Shown here one piece after another: positions 1 through 8,692 of a DNA stretch of 40,821 nt. Under the pieces are notes generated by a model. It ran no database searches, was not told the DNA's origin, and saw only the letters and a program-made list of their open reading frames with translations. Positions within the stretch are counted from its first letter, which is position 1; every line of letters starts with the position of its first letter. Source of the stretch: Sedimentisphaerales bacterium (GTDB lineage: Bacteria > Planctomycetota > Phycisphaerae > Sedimentisphaerales > Anaerobacaceae); assembly GCA_030603595.1 (NCBI GenBank), contig JAUVXL010000008.1:1-40821 (forward strand), read 5' to 3'. Both the position numbers and the translations under genes were made by a program.

Positions 1-902
1 TTTGGCAGAATGTGCTGAACCATACGTCCGATGAATCGGAGTACAGGGAGGGTTTCATGCTCAATCTGTCCTGTTTTATGGTCCCGATACCAGTAGCTGA
101 CAGATTTGCCGTCATAACTTTCAATCCTGCGAACCGAGATAGGTGGCGAAACGACATACTTTGCCAGGTATTGTGCCAGCCCTTGTCCGCCGGGTGGTAC
201 TTCTCCGGGCTGAAGGTAAGCAACAAAGCCCTTGGGATAATCTGTCCAGGCCTGGTCGATATCTTTTTCAATGGCAGGATTGGACACTTTTTCCCTCAGC
301 ATATTCAAAAGATGATACTGCCATTTTTTGTGCATGATGTCGTATGGGATATACGAAACCGATTGCCATTGGCTGTTTTTGTCAAGTCCACCGGCGGTCA
401 TGAGGATATGAAGATGGGGGTTGTAATGTCCGGAACGTCCTGCGGTTTGCAGGACGATAATGTTTCCGACGTCGAGCTTACTGCCGCTGCAGGTGTTGAG
501 AATATCTTTGAGACAGGCATTACCTGTTTTCATGAAGGGGCTGAGCAATGCAGGATCACGATAAAACCAGATACGCAGGAACTCAGGCATGGTCAGTACG
601 ACATGTCGATAAGTTACGCCGGGCAGAAGCCGCCTGCCGATGAATTCTGCCCATCGGTCGGTATAGACCTTGGCACAGGAAAGACAAAAGCAGGATTTGC
701 AGGTAAAGGCAACGCGGCGTATTTCTCCACAATGGCAGCATCGGTATTGGACAAAGCCCATTTTCTTAGGATCACCGCAGTCGAGCATTTTCTGAATGGT
801 GTCATTGTAATCCGGACTATCAAAGCGTGTATGGGCCTGCTTAAACGCATCCCAGTGGTGGTAAAAAATCTGCTTAAATGTGTTTTTGTCAATGCCTTCC
901 AT
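1..902 (-). CDS. IS91-like HUH (Y2) transposase, 3' end beyond the window
   Basis: This is a rolling-circle transposase that would nick and rejoin single-stranded DNA at the element's ends. The reading frame is open from ATG at 902 to the window edge (300 codons seen). An in-frame TAA lies two codons upstream, which fixes the start. The N-terminal third holds a zinc-binding region with Cys pairs (CCHC at about residues 55-58, CKSC at 68-71, CLSC at 73-76), as in the zinc-binding domain of IS91/IS801 transposases. The HUH motif is HLH at residues 163-165. Two tyrosines spaced YLAKY (245 and 249) match the Y2 arrangement of the family. IS91-type transposases are usually around 400 residues, so about a quarter is missing off the window. 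The element's ends were not located. The antisense frame is also open across this gene and should not be read as a protein. Confidence 0.88.
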   Translation of the reverse strand, partial: MEGIDKNTFKQIFYHHWDAFKQAHTRFDSPDYNDTIQKMLDCGDPKKMGFVQYRCCHCGEIRRVAFTCKSCFCLSCAKVYTDRWAEFIGRRLLPGVTYRHVVLTMPEFLRIWFYRDPALLSPFMKTGNACLKDILNTCSGSKLDVGNIIVLQTAGRSGHYNPHLHILMTAGGLDKNSQWQSVSYIPYDIMHKKWQYHLLNMLREKVSNPAIEKDIDQAWTDYPKGFVAYLQPGEVPPGGQGLAQYLAKYVVSPPISVRRIESYDGKSVSYWYRDHKTGQIEHETLPVLRFIGRMVQHILP

Positions 903-1328
903 GGCTATTCTTTACGAACAACCATACTCGAATTGACAAAATAGGTCGAGGAAAGAAGTAAAATGTGTTATGCGGAAAGATCAAAAAGTCCCCGGCGAAG
1001 CCGGGATAAGTTCTTCGATGCGTTATGAGATACCCAAGGCATAAATTGCCGTCCCGATCTGAAAGCATCGGGACTTCGCTCCTCCTAAGAAAATGAAGCG
1101 TTTTGATCGTGCGAGAGGTAGGAGATTGCCGTCCGCCGGTGGCGGACCTACGGCTCCTTCGCAATGACAATTGTTGGCGTTTCTTTTGCATACTTCCTGA
1201 GAATCCGGTCAGGTGCTCGCAATGACGCCCGATCAAGTCTGCCCCGAAGACGTAGGGCGACCACTGCAAAATACACTGTAATCAGAAGACCTCCATCCAG
1301 TTATCCCAAAGTTCGTTGCCCGCATTGC
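903..1328. other. Gene-free stretch with palindromic repeats between transposase and rho
   Basis: No gene is supported here. The stretch holds a perfect short hairpin (CCCGGC-GAA-GCCGGG, near 988-1005), an inverted repeat with 8-base arms GTCCCGAT / ATCGGGAC at 1051-1074, and a longer dispersed repeat at 1122-1228 listed separately. Short frames in this stretch encode only repeat-derived peptides. Confidence 0.6.
1122..1228. repeat. Dispersed repeat family A, copy 1
   Basis: The core carries the perfect hairpin GTCCGCC-GGT-GGCGGAC followed by a conserved block ending in GCAATGAC. The same core recurs at about 8160-8205 and 39779-39825. Between this copy and the one at 39.8 kb the similarity extends about 60 bases further right, through a TTCTTTTGC block, to a second GCTCGCARTGAC. 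It is a noncoding, mobile-looking palindromic unit, and frames through it give spurious ORFs. Confidence 0.85.
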
Positions 1329-2447
1329 TCACTGGCTGGCGGACATGCTTTCGAGGAATTCGGCGTTGTCGGGGTATTTTTTGAGGAGCTTGAACAAGGA
1401 TTCCACTGCGCCTCTGGTGCTGTAGCTGGAGAGTACGCGTCGCAGCGTTGCCAGACCCTGGGTATGCTCCAGGCTGTAAAGTATTGCTTCCTTTCGCGTT
1501 CCACTTGCCGGGATATCGATGGCGGGGAAGATTCGGGCCTCGGCCAGATTCCTATCGAGAACGAGCTCGCTGTTGCCGGTTCCCTTGAACTCTTCGAAGA
1601 TTAGCTGGTCCATTCGCGAGCCGGTATGGGTCAGACAGGTTGCGATGATGGTGACTGAGCCTCCGTTCTCGATGTTGCGCGCCAGGCCGAACAGGCGACG
1701 GGGCACTTCGAGTATGCCGGCTTCGAGTCCTCCGCTCATAGTGTGGCCTCGTCGGCCGTTCCCTCCCTTTCTTCTGTTATTGAAGGCCCTCCCGAGACGG
1801 GTCAGGCTGTCGATCATCAAGACGATCTCTCTGCCGCATTCGAGTTCGCTTTGCACATGCGCGAGTATCAACTCTGCGAGTTCTGCGTGTTCGTCGGCGG
1901 TGTGGTCGCTGGTGCTGGCGACAATCTCGGCTCCCTCGGTGGCCCTTTTGAATTGGGTGACTTCCTCCGGCCGCTCATCCGCCAAGAGCACGATTATGCG
2001 GCTTTCGGGCGAGCATTGCCGAATGGCGCGAACGGTCTGTTCGAGCAAAACCGTCTTTCCGGCCTTTGGGGGCGAGACGATGAGTTGTCGCGTACCTTTG
2101 CCTATCGGCGCGATCAGATCGACTATGCGCATGCTCTCCTCGCCTGAAGCGCCCAGATCAAATCGTTCACAGGGATCTATCGCCACGAGATCGGCAAAGT
2201 GGGGGCGCTCGCTGAATACCTCGGGCGAAGTGCCTCCCAGCGACTCGATAGAGACCAATCTGGTTCGTCCGTTTTTCCGCTCGGTTGTTCCTGTAACGGC
2301 GGCGCCTTCCGCCAGGCCGTGTCGGCGAACGAGATCCTTCTGGACCAGCACCTCGAACCGCCCCGGACGATACGACTTCTGATCGGTTCTAACTGCAAGC
2401 CGTTGCTTAGCTACAGATTTCAGTATTCCAGTAATCGTCTCGGCCAT
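1329..2447 (-). CDS. rho: Transcription termination factor Rho, short form
   Basis: Rho is a hexameric RNA helicase that ends transcription by translocating along nascent RNA. The ATPase core is intact: Walker A PPKAGKT (about residues 126-132), DERPEEVT (157-164), Walker B IVLMIDS (208-214), an R-loop EFKGTGNSE and the C-terminal FPAIDIPASGTRKE block. At 372 residues it is shorter than E. coli Rho (419). An in-frame TAG three codons upstream of ATG 2447 rules out a longer form, so the N-terminal helical Rho-N domain is absent. In the cold-shock-like RNA-binding domain (residues 5-75) the usual GFGFLR strand reads QRLAVR here, so the stacking aromatics are missing. Neighbours are unrelated. 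It could be the only Rho or a diverged paralogue; the window cannot tell. Confidence 0.96.
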   Translation of the reverse strand: MAETITGILKSVAKQRLAVRTDQKSYRPGRFEVLVQKDLVRRHGLAEGAAVTGTTERKNGRTRLVSIESLGGTSPEVFSERPHFADLVAIDPCERFDLGASGEESMRIVDLIAPIGKGTRQLIVSPPKAGKTVLLEQTVRAIRQCSPESRIIVLLADERPEEVTQFKRATEGAEIVASTSDHTADEHAELAELILAHVQSELECGREIVLMIDSLTRLGRAFNNRRKGGNGRRGHTMSGGLEAGILEVPRRLFGLARNIENGGSVTIIATCLTHTGSRMDQLIFEEFKGTGNSELVLDRNLAEARIFPAIDIPASGTRKEAILYSLEHTQGLATLRRVLSSYSTRGAVESLFKLLKKYPDNAEFLESMSASQ

Positions 2448-2510
2448 CGAAATCTACCGCGGAAACCCCACAAAGATAGTTGGTGATCAAGTAAACACTC
2501 GTATCAAAAC

Positions 2511-2542
2511 ATTATATTGACCGTCCCCGCAACGTTTGTCAA
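2511..2542 (-). promoter_or_regulatory. Possible rho promoter, spacing too long
   Basis: On the minus strand a perfect TTGACA (2537-2542) is followed by a perfect TATAAT (2511-2516). The spacer is 20 bases rather than 17, so the pair may not function as one promoter. It lies about 65 bases upstream of the rho start codon. Confidence 0.35.
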
Positions 2543-2740
2543 GGGTTATTAAACAAAATGCAGCACATTTTCTTGAGCCCTCCACCCGTCAACCTTGCAC
2601 GGCTATCAGCAAATAGAGGCAACTACCCATTCCATTTTGGAGTTTCGTTGAGTCATTGCTGAAAAACCGCGCAGAACACCCTCATTGCACCTCTATGCAC
2701 ATCTTTCGTCCCCAAACGGGTAATCGCGTCGTCATAGGCG

Positions 2741-2770
2741 TTGAAATCGAACGGCATATTGTGCTATCAT
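2741..2770 (+). promoter_or_regulatory. Candidate sigma70-type promoter for the 2849 gene
   Basis: TTGAAA at 2741-2746 and TATCAT at 2765-2770 are separated by 18 bases, and the next + strand gene starts 79 bases downstream. The rest of the 2448-2848 gap shows no gene; it only separates two divergent transcription units. Confidence 0.45.
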
Positions 2771-2848
2771 GCAAGCCGTTGCGTGTAGGATTACTGTTAA
2801 TGAGCTTGTAAGAAAACGGCGTCTTAGAACACAAAGGAGATATTTGAA

Positions 2849-4246
2849 ATGTACAGAGCTACTTATGTCGCAAAGATGATTCTTTCACTGGCGGTTTGTG
2901 CAGCTTGTTACTCTCAGAACCTCAAGGACGATGGTATAAGGCCCTATTCTGAGAACCCGCGATACTGGCAATATCACAGCAAGCCGGTATTCTTGTTGGG
3001 CGCCAGTGATGACGACAATCTTTTCCAGTGGCCTTCGCCGGACCTGGAGCATCACCTCGATGCGATGAAGGCCGTGGGGGCCAATTACGTCCGCAACACA
3101 ATGAGCGACCGCAAGGACAAGGGATTCGAATTGTACCCCTTCAAGCGGCGAGACGACGGCAAATATGATCTTGACCAATGGAATGACGCCTACTGGAAAC
3201 GTTTCGACCGCTTTCTCGCTGAAACGGCCAAAAGAGATATCATCATTCAGATCGAGCTGTGGGATCGGTTCGACTATTCCAGGAACAACTGGCCGGGCCA
3301 TCCTTACAACCCGAAGAACAACGTCAATTACACGACCAAGGACAGCACCCTAACTGCGGACTATCCGGATCACCCGGCCCGCAACAGGCAGCCGTTCTTC
3401 TTCACCACGCCGAAGCAGCGAAACATCACGACCGTGCTACGATACCAGAAACGCTTTGTCGAGAAGATGCTATCGTACGCCCTCAAATATGATCATGTGC
3501 TCTACTGCATGGACAACGAAACATCCGGCGAGGAGCAGTGGGCGGTTTACTGGTCACAACTCATTCTGGATCAGGCGAAGGCAAAGGGCAAGAAGGTGTA
3601 CGTCACGGAGATGTGGGATGATTGGGACCTCAAGGCCGCAAGACATAAACGCACTTTTGATCATCCGCAGCGCTATGCCTTTTGCGATGTATCCCAAAAT
3701 AATCAGAAGAAAGGTCAGGAGCATTGGAACAACTTTCAGTGGACGCTGCGATATACCGCCAAGAGGCCCCGGCCGCTGAATACCGTTAAGACCTACGGCG
3801 CCGACGGCGGAAGACACGGCAATACCAGAGACGGGATCGAACGCTGGTGGCGCCATGTCATCGGAGGCGCCGCTTCAGCTCGCTTCCATCGCCCCAGCTC
3901 CGGCCTGGGTCTCTCGGAGCTTTCGATAGCTTCGGTAAAGGCGGCCCGTAAACTCGAATTGGTAATGAGACTTTGGGATATCGAGCCGGCCAATGAGCTG
4001 CTGACCGACAGAGAAGATGACGAGGCATATCTGGCCTGCAATCCCGGCAAGGCTTACGCCCTCTACTTTACCAACGGCGGCGAGGTCGGCCTCGACCTGC
4101 GCAAAGCTCCCAGGCGTTACCTGCTGCGATGGATCGATATTCGCACCGGCCGGTCCAAAGGCGAGCAGCAAATAAACGGCCAGAGAATCGTAACGATCAA
4201 GGCTCCCGCCAAAGGTCATTGGCTCGCCGTGATTGTCGCACGATAG
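2849..4246 (+). CDS. Exported glycoside hydrolase-like protein (GH-A TIM barrel, collagen-binding-type tail)
   Basis: This is a probable secreted glycosidase acting on plant or algal glycans; the substrate cannot be read. The N-terminus is hydrophobic with a Cys-Ala-Ala-Cys stretch (residues 10-22), giving a signal peptide or possibly a lipoprotein signal. The opening (SENPRYW... [11 protein letters not shown]) resembles the DUF4038/apiosidase-like families that start a TIM barrel. Candidate catalytic acids are Glu224 in DNETSG (the Asn-Glu pair of clan GH-A) and Glu254 in VTEMWDD. The last 80 residues ([18 protein letters not shown] onward) look like the putative collagen-binding domain that closes many such enzymes. 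The start is supported by AAAGGAGA, nine bases upstream. The next gene follows 114 bases later on the same strand, so co-transcription is possible. Confidence 0.72.
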   Translation: MYRATYVAKMILSLAVCAACYSQNLKDDGIRPYSENPRYWQYHSKPVFLLGASDDDNLFQWPSPDLEHHLDAMKAVGANYVRNTMSDRKDKGFELYPFKRRDDGKYDLDQWNDAYWKRFDRFLAETAKRDIIIQIELWDRFDYSRNNWPGHPYNPKNNVNYTTKDSTLTADYPDHPARNRQPFFFTTPKQRNITTVLRYQKRFVEKMLSYALKYDHVLYCMDNETSGEEQWAVYWSQLILDQAKAKGKKVYVTEMWDDWDLKAARHKRTFDHPQRYAFCDVSQNNQKKGQEHWNNFQWTLRYTAKRPRPLNTVKTYGADGGRHGNTRDGIERWWRHVIGGAASARFHRPSSGLGLSELSIASVKAARKLELVMRLWDIEPANELLTDREDDEAYLACNPGKAYALYFTNGGEVGLDLRKAPRRYLLRWIDIRTGRSKGEQQINGQRIVTIKAPAKGHWLAVIVAR

Positions 4247-4360
4247 CGAAATGAGAAAATGTATATTAAGAATAGGTGCAGGAGGATCAATTGTAAAGGA
4301 GAGGACAGAGATTTGTGGTGAATGTGAAGTTTCTTGTAGGAAGCTGATTAGGAGTACGAC

Positions 4361-5989
4361 ATGTCAAAACTGCTCAGATGTGGACTAATCGCCGTCGCGG
4401 TTATACTCATAGCGTCTGCAACGGCCGTTGCGCTGTCAATTGATACGGTTATGGTTCCGATGCGGGATGGGACCAGGCTCTCGACGTCGGTGGCTGTGCC
4501 CTCCGGGGACGGTCCCTGGCCGGCGATCTTGATCAGAACGCCTTATGGCAAACAAGGCATGGCCGGCGCCGCCGCGATGGCCGTCCAGAACGGATATGCC
4601 AGCGTGGTTCAGGATTTTCGCGGCAGATTCGACTCTGAAGGCGTTGATTACATGGTCTTCGTGCATGGCGGCTGGGGCGAGAACCAGGATGGCTACGATA
4701 CGGTCGAATGGATTGCCTCGCAGAAGTGGTCCAACGGCAAGGTCGGGGCGTTCGGCATTAGCGGGCCCGGCATCGCTCTTAACATGATGGCCCCGAGCCG
4801 GCCTCCGCATCTGAAGTGCATGTTCGTATCGGTGGCCTTCTCCAGTATGTACCACCAGGCAACTTATCAGGGCGGCGCCTTCCGCAAGGCGCTGATCGAG
4901 AACTGGCTTAACGGCAACAAGTTTCACCCGCGCAACCTCGAAATAATTCGCGAACACCCCGACTACGACGATTTCTGGCGCGGCATAAATCCGGAAGAGG
5001 TGATGCATCGCGTCAATGTGCCGGTCATGTACGTCGGCGGATGGTACGATATCTTCAGCGCAGGGACCATTAACAGCTTCGGGATAGTCCAGCACAAGGG
5101 CGATGCCGGGGCTCGCGGCAAGTGCCGTCTTGTTATGGAGGCCTACGGGCACGGCAGCAGCAACGAGCTATCCTTTCCCAACGCAGGCTCGCCCGCCACG
5201 GCCAACGCCTTCAAATGGTTCGATGCCTGGCTTAAAAACGACGGCAAAGGGGCCGACAAGATCCCTACCGTTCACTATTACGTCATGGGCGACCCCGACG
5301 ATAAGAGCAGCCCGGGCAACCAATGGCGGACGGCCGAGGACTGGCCGATCCGGGCAAAGCCTCGACCTTTCTATTTCCACGCCGCCGGCACGCTCGGCCG
5401 CAAGCCTGAACCAAAAAGGAATGCTTCCCTGTCATACGAATATGACCCGAAGAATCCCGTCCCGACTATTGGCGGGGCGAACCTGACCATTTCAAAAGGC
5501 CCCCGCGACCAGCGGCCTATCGGGCAGCGCGACGACGCACTGGTCTTCACCTCCGAGAAACTCGATGAGCACCTCGAAATCACCGGCAGCGTCAAGGTCA
5601 AGCTCTGGGCCTGTTCGAGCGCGACCGATACCGATTTTACCGCCAAGCTCTCCGACGTGTATCCGGACGGCCGCGACATGCTGGTCCTCGACGGCATTAT
5701 CCGCGCCAGGCACCGCGATTCAATGGAGACCAGCGAACTCATGAAGCCGAGGAAGATATACGAATTTGAGATCGACCTGTGGTCCACATCCCTTGTATTC
5801 AGTCCGGGGCACCGCATCCGCGTGGCCATCTCATCGAGCAACGCACCCCGGTTCGAGCCCAATCCAAATACGGGCAAACCCTCCGGCGCAGACGACGAGA
5901 CAATAGTAGCAACCAATCGGATATACCTCGACAGCAAGCGCCCCTCGCACATCCTTCTGCCGGTCGGATCTCTACAAGAATCGCGTTAA
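4361..5989 (+). CDS. CocE/NonD (S15) family alpha/beta hydrolase, exported
   Basis: This belongs to the X-Pro dipeptidyl-peptidase/cocaine-esterase superfamily, serine hydrolases that cleave esters or acyl-peptide bonds. Residues 1-26 form a clear signal peptide, so it acts outside the cytoplasm. The catalytic triad can be proposed as Ser134 (GISGPG), Asp230 (GGWYDIF) and His264 (AYGHGSS). QDFRGRFDSEG (85-94) is the typical block before the cap. The C-terminal ~200 residues form the jelly-roll domain characteristic of the family, including a DFTAKLSDVYPDG motif. At 542 residues the length is normal. GGAG eight bases before the ATG supports the start. It follows the glycosidase at 2849 on the same strand and may remove acyl groups from the same substrate; that link is inference. 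Confidence 0.88.
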   Translation: MSKLLRCGLIAVAVILIASATAVALSIDTVMVPMRDGTRLSTSVAVPSGDGPWPAILIRTPYGKQGMAGAAAMAVQNGYASVVQDFRGRFDSEGVDYMVFVHGGWGENQDGYDTVEWIASQKWSNGKVGAFGISGPGIALNMMAPSRPPHLKCMFVSVAFSSMYHQATYQGGAFRKALIENWLNGNKFHPRNLEIIREHPDYDDFWRGINPEEVMHRVNVPVMYVGGWYDIFSAGTINSFGIVQHKGDAGARGKCRLVMEAYGHGSSNELSFPNAGSPATANAFKWFDAWLKNDGKGADKIPTVHYYVMGDPDDKSSPGNQWRTAEDWPIRAKPRPFYFHAAGTLGRKPEPKRNASLSYEYDPKNPVPTIGGANLTISKGPRDQRPIGQRDDALVFTSEKLDEHLEITGSVKVKLWACSSATDTDFTAKLSDVYPDGRDMLVLDGIIRARHRDSMETSELMKPRKIYEFEIDLWSTSLVFSPGHRIRVAISSSNAPRFEPNPNTGKPSGADDETIVATNRIYLDSKRPSHILLPVGSLQESR

Positions 5990-6001
5990 CAGCAAAGCGT
6001 A

Positions 6002-6115
6002 TCAGGCTGTCACCTTGTTCTCGCCTAGCACTTTCCGGACAATCGTGGATATTTGCTCCCTGCCGAGGGGCTTCGTGATGAACTCCTTGATTCCTATGAT
6101 TAGTATATCGTGTCG
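6002..6115 (-). pseudogene. C-terminal remnant of a response-regulator receiver domain
   Basis: Thirty-seven codons read in frame to a TGA. They include GIKEFITKPL followed by an amphipathic helix (REQISTIVRKVLGE), which is the conserved Lys-Pro motif and final helix of CheY-like receiver domains. The phospho-acceptor Asp and the rest of the domain are not recognisable upstream, where the frame continues into unrelated sequence. It is best read as a decayed end of a response regulator or hybrid sensor kinase left between two intact genes. Confidence 0.55.
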
Positions 6116-6277
6116 AACCGGGCAGCAGGACTGCTGAAGAAGGCAATGCGCGGCAAAATCTTTGCTGAGAAGCGGATGGTGTGCAATACAGGCGCACAGG
6201 CCGGCTTTTATAGGTTGTTCCGCGGCGGCTTCAACGGGCGTAGCCTTCTATCGGACTAAGTTTCTCAGTCTCCGGAG

Positions 6278-7876
6278 TCAATCGAAACAGGCTTCCGGCG
6301 GGTCGAGATTACACTGCAGCCACACCTTGCCGATTTCGGCCAGATCTTTCAAGTCCACCTTGCAGTCGTCATTAAGGTCGGCCTTGATCGGGGGATTGCA
6401 TTCTGCTTCAGGAAGGATCGTAAACTCTATGCTGCCTTTCATCGCGTGCGCCCAGAAGCCCTGCAGGCCGCTGCCGTGAAAGGATTCTTCGGTCAGCAGC
6501 GCATCACATGCATAGTCGCCCGGCAGCAGCCCGACGCCGTCCTTCGGCAGACGCTCCCATTCCCCGAACACGCCGACCGTATTCTCGCCGTAATCCGTGT
6601 CGTATTGCGTATGGACCGACGGATCGACATCGAATGTGTGCGAGGCAACCGGGCCGTCATTTGAGCCTGGACTTCGCTGCGACGTCTTCCACAGGACGTG
6701 ATAGCAGTTGTCAACTGTGTAGTCGAACGTTGCGTTGCCGTTCTCGTCGGTGATGAAGTAGTTGAACACTCGGTAAGCGCTGTACTTGTACCTTAGTCCG
6801 GTAGGGCTGCCGCCAACCGGGTCGGCAAGGTCACGCCGGGCGTAATAGACAATATCATTCGGATTCGGCGATGAGCCGTCGCCCTTGTCATTAAGGTTCC
6901 ATCCCGTGGTCCAAGATGAGCCCAGCCACTCTTGCTCCCACCATCGCCCGTTAAGTCCGATCAGTTGGTTACTGCCGTAGTTCGTATCGCCGTATTGATG
7001 CGTCGGCTCGCCCAGCAACTTGAACTGATAGGCGAAGTTGGGATTGAGATTTGTGGCGGTCAGTGTGCCGGTGAGTTCGCGTCCGACCGTGTTGTAAGTA
7101 ACCACCACGTTGGCGTCGTCATAAGAATAACCGGCCTGATAGGCTGCGTTGTACGCCTGCTCCGCCACGTCGAGCCATCTATAAGCGCTGTTGGGGCCGT
7201 AGTTCTCCATTTTCACCGTCTCCACCGCAACCGATCCTATATGCAGCGTGACTTCTTCGCCCTCCATAACGCTGTCGTGGGCCTCCACTACGACGCCGAC
7301 TTTCACCATTCGAGTAATATCCGGCGCCGTGGTCAAATCGACTACAAGCCTGGTCCCCTCTCCTTGGTTGAGCGTCACCGTTGCGGAATCCGTCTGCGTC
7401 TCCGTCCAGCCGACCGCAGTGCCTGTTACGCAGAATGCACGCACATCAATCGGACCGGCGCCGCTTCTATACCACAGCGGTATTTCACAGGAATCGAACC
7501 CTGTAGCGTCCATGTGCAGAGCCTTGCCCCATTGCGTGACAAGTCCCAAGCCGCTCGTCGGACCCTGGCCCAGCCAGTCGGCGCCGTCCGGCTTCCAGAC
7601 CTCCAGCCCGGCCACCGAATTATCCACAGGGTTAGCCACTGCGTCAACCAGATGGTAATAGACATCCACGCCTGGACCGCCTACATTACGAGTTCCCGTC
7701 ATCTGCCCGTCGAATAGCTCACCGGCCTCCGTAGAACCGGGATGCCGATTGATACCCTCGGCATCGACAAACGCCGCTATGAAATCATCATTCCATTTCC
7801 ACACGCTCGCATCCGTAACGGCGACGGCGCCGAACACCAAACCGGCAAAGGCAACAAAGCTTAATACTGTTCTCAT
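6278..7876 (-). CDS. Exported protein with C-terminal dockerin-like module, function unknown
   Basis: The start is placed at ATG 7876 because AGAGGAAG lies just upstream and the protein then begins with a clean signal peptide (MRTVLSFVAFAGLVFGAVAV). A frame opening 23 codons earlier is less likely. The 532-residue product has a beta-rich body with many Asn/Gly/Asp and no recognised catalytic motif. The last ~30 residues (DLNDDCKVDLKDLAEIGKVW, then L) form one EF-hand-like repeat of the dockerin type I kind common in planctomycete secreted proteins. No cohesin is encoded nearby, so the docking partner is unknown. The two other dockerin-bearing genes in the window share only this module. Confidence 0.75.
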   Translation of the reverse strand: MRTVLSFVAFAGLVFGAVAVTDASVWKWNDDFIAAFVDAEGINRHPGSTEAGELFDGQMTGTRNVGGPGVDVYYHLVDAVANPVDNSVAGLEVWKPDGADWLGQGPTSGLGLVTQWGKALHMDATGFDSCEIPLWYRSGAGPIDVRAFCVTGTAVGWTETQTDSATVTLNQGEGTRLVVDLTTAPDITRMVKVGVVVEAHDSVMEGEEVTLHIGSVAVETVKMENYGPNSAYRWLDVAEQAYNAAYQAGYSYDDANVVVTYNTVGRELTGTLTATNLNPNFAYQFKLLGEPTHQYGDTNYGSNQLIGLNGRWWEQEWLGSSWTTGWNLNDKGDGSSPNPNDIVYYARRDLADPVGGSPTGLRYKYSAYRVFNYFITDENGNATFDYTVDNCYHVLWKTSQRSPGSNDGPVASHTFDVDPSVHTQYDTDYGENTVGVFGEWERLPKDGVGLLPGDYACDALLTEESFHGSGLQGFWAHAMKGSIEFTILPEAECNPPIKADLNDDCKVDLKDLAEIGKVWLQCNLDPPEACFD

Positions 7877-8692
7877 CACTTCCTCTACAGATGAAAAACC
7901 CTTCCTTGACGCGTGCACTTCCAATACCAGAGCGATTGCTCGCATGGTAAACCTCTATTATAACAGACGTTGGCGCCTGATGCAAGCAAAAACACGCCGC
8001 CGCGCCCGCCGCTCGCCGGGGGTGTGGCCAGATTTTCCGGCAGGTGATTGGGGTATTCGTCAATCCTCGATCATAAGGCACACCACAGCCGCTATCGTCA
8101 TTGCGAGGCCCCCTTGGGGGCCGTGGCAATCTCTTGCTTTCGAGTCCGCCTCCGGCGGAAGATTGCCGTCCGCCGGTGGCGGACCTACGGCTCCTTCGCA
8201 ATGACGTAAAAACTAGGGACAGCCACCTATTAAAATTAAAAAACCCCGCCGCAGGCGGATTTACATAACCTACCCTTTTCTCTGTGCCCTCTGTGCCCCT
8301 CTGTGCCCCTCTGTGGCAAAAACATCCGCGTCAATCCGAGAAATCCGCGATCTACTCCCTTTCATGCAAATCCGTAATACAATCTTTCAACTTCTTGTTT
8401 TTTATGCGTGTTTTTCTAAAACAACTTTCATAACTTTTTTTTCTTTAAGGCGTTATATCTTTTCACTATGCCTTTAAACTTTTGCTTTTTTGTCTTTCTA
8501 ATCCGCGTTTTCAGCGTAATCAGTGATTATATTTTTTGTTTTTCTTCGTGTCCTTTGTGCCTTCGTGGTTCAAATTTTCTTTTGGTTGCGGCTCTGTTGC
8601 TCCAACCACGCCATCAAGTCCTATTTGACCATTTGAATTTCGGATTTGTCCCGCCAGAGATCCCATGGTGGATTTCGGATTTGCCCCTACCC
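7877..8692. other. 816-base gene-free stretch with repeats
   Basis: No gene is supported. A compound dispersed repeat lies at 8096-8205. A run of four CTCTGTG(C/G)CC-type units follows near 8278-8321. An AT-rich section (8370-8560) contains text such as TTCGTGTCCTTTGTGCCTTC, another dispersed type. A + strand frame in this part (8468-8782) is repeat-derived and runs antisense into the PAC2 gene, so it is not called. Confidence 0.6.
8096..8205. repeat. Compound dispersed repeat (family A copy 2 plus a CATTGCGAGG-type unit)
   Basis: The left half contains the hairpin GGCCCCCTTGGGGGCC between CATTGCGA and TGGCAATCT. The right half is the family A core with GTCCGCC-GGT-GGCGGAC, ending in GCAATGAC. 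Both halves belong to noncoding units that recur across bacterial genomes and give spurious short ORFs. Confidence 0.8.

Noticed and set aside
12-944. A 310-codon + strand open frame
   Set aside because: It is antisense to a transposase with zinc-binding Cys pairs, an HUH motif and two catalytic tyrosines; the + frame has no recognisable domain.
1519-2382. A 287-codon + strand open frame
   Set aside because: It runs antisense through the conserved ATPase core of rho; Ser/Arg/Pro-rich text is typical of a shadow.
7620-7628. TTATCCACA, a perfect DnaA-box word
   Set aside because: A single copy inside a coding gene and 9 kb from the skew switch; a chance match is plausible in 41 kb. No cluster of boxes was seen near 16.95 kb.
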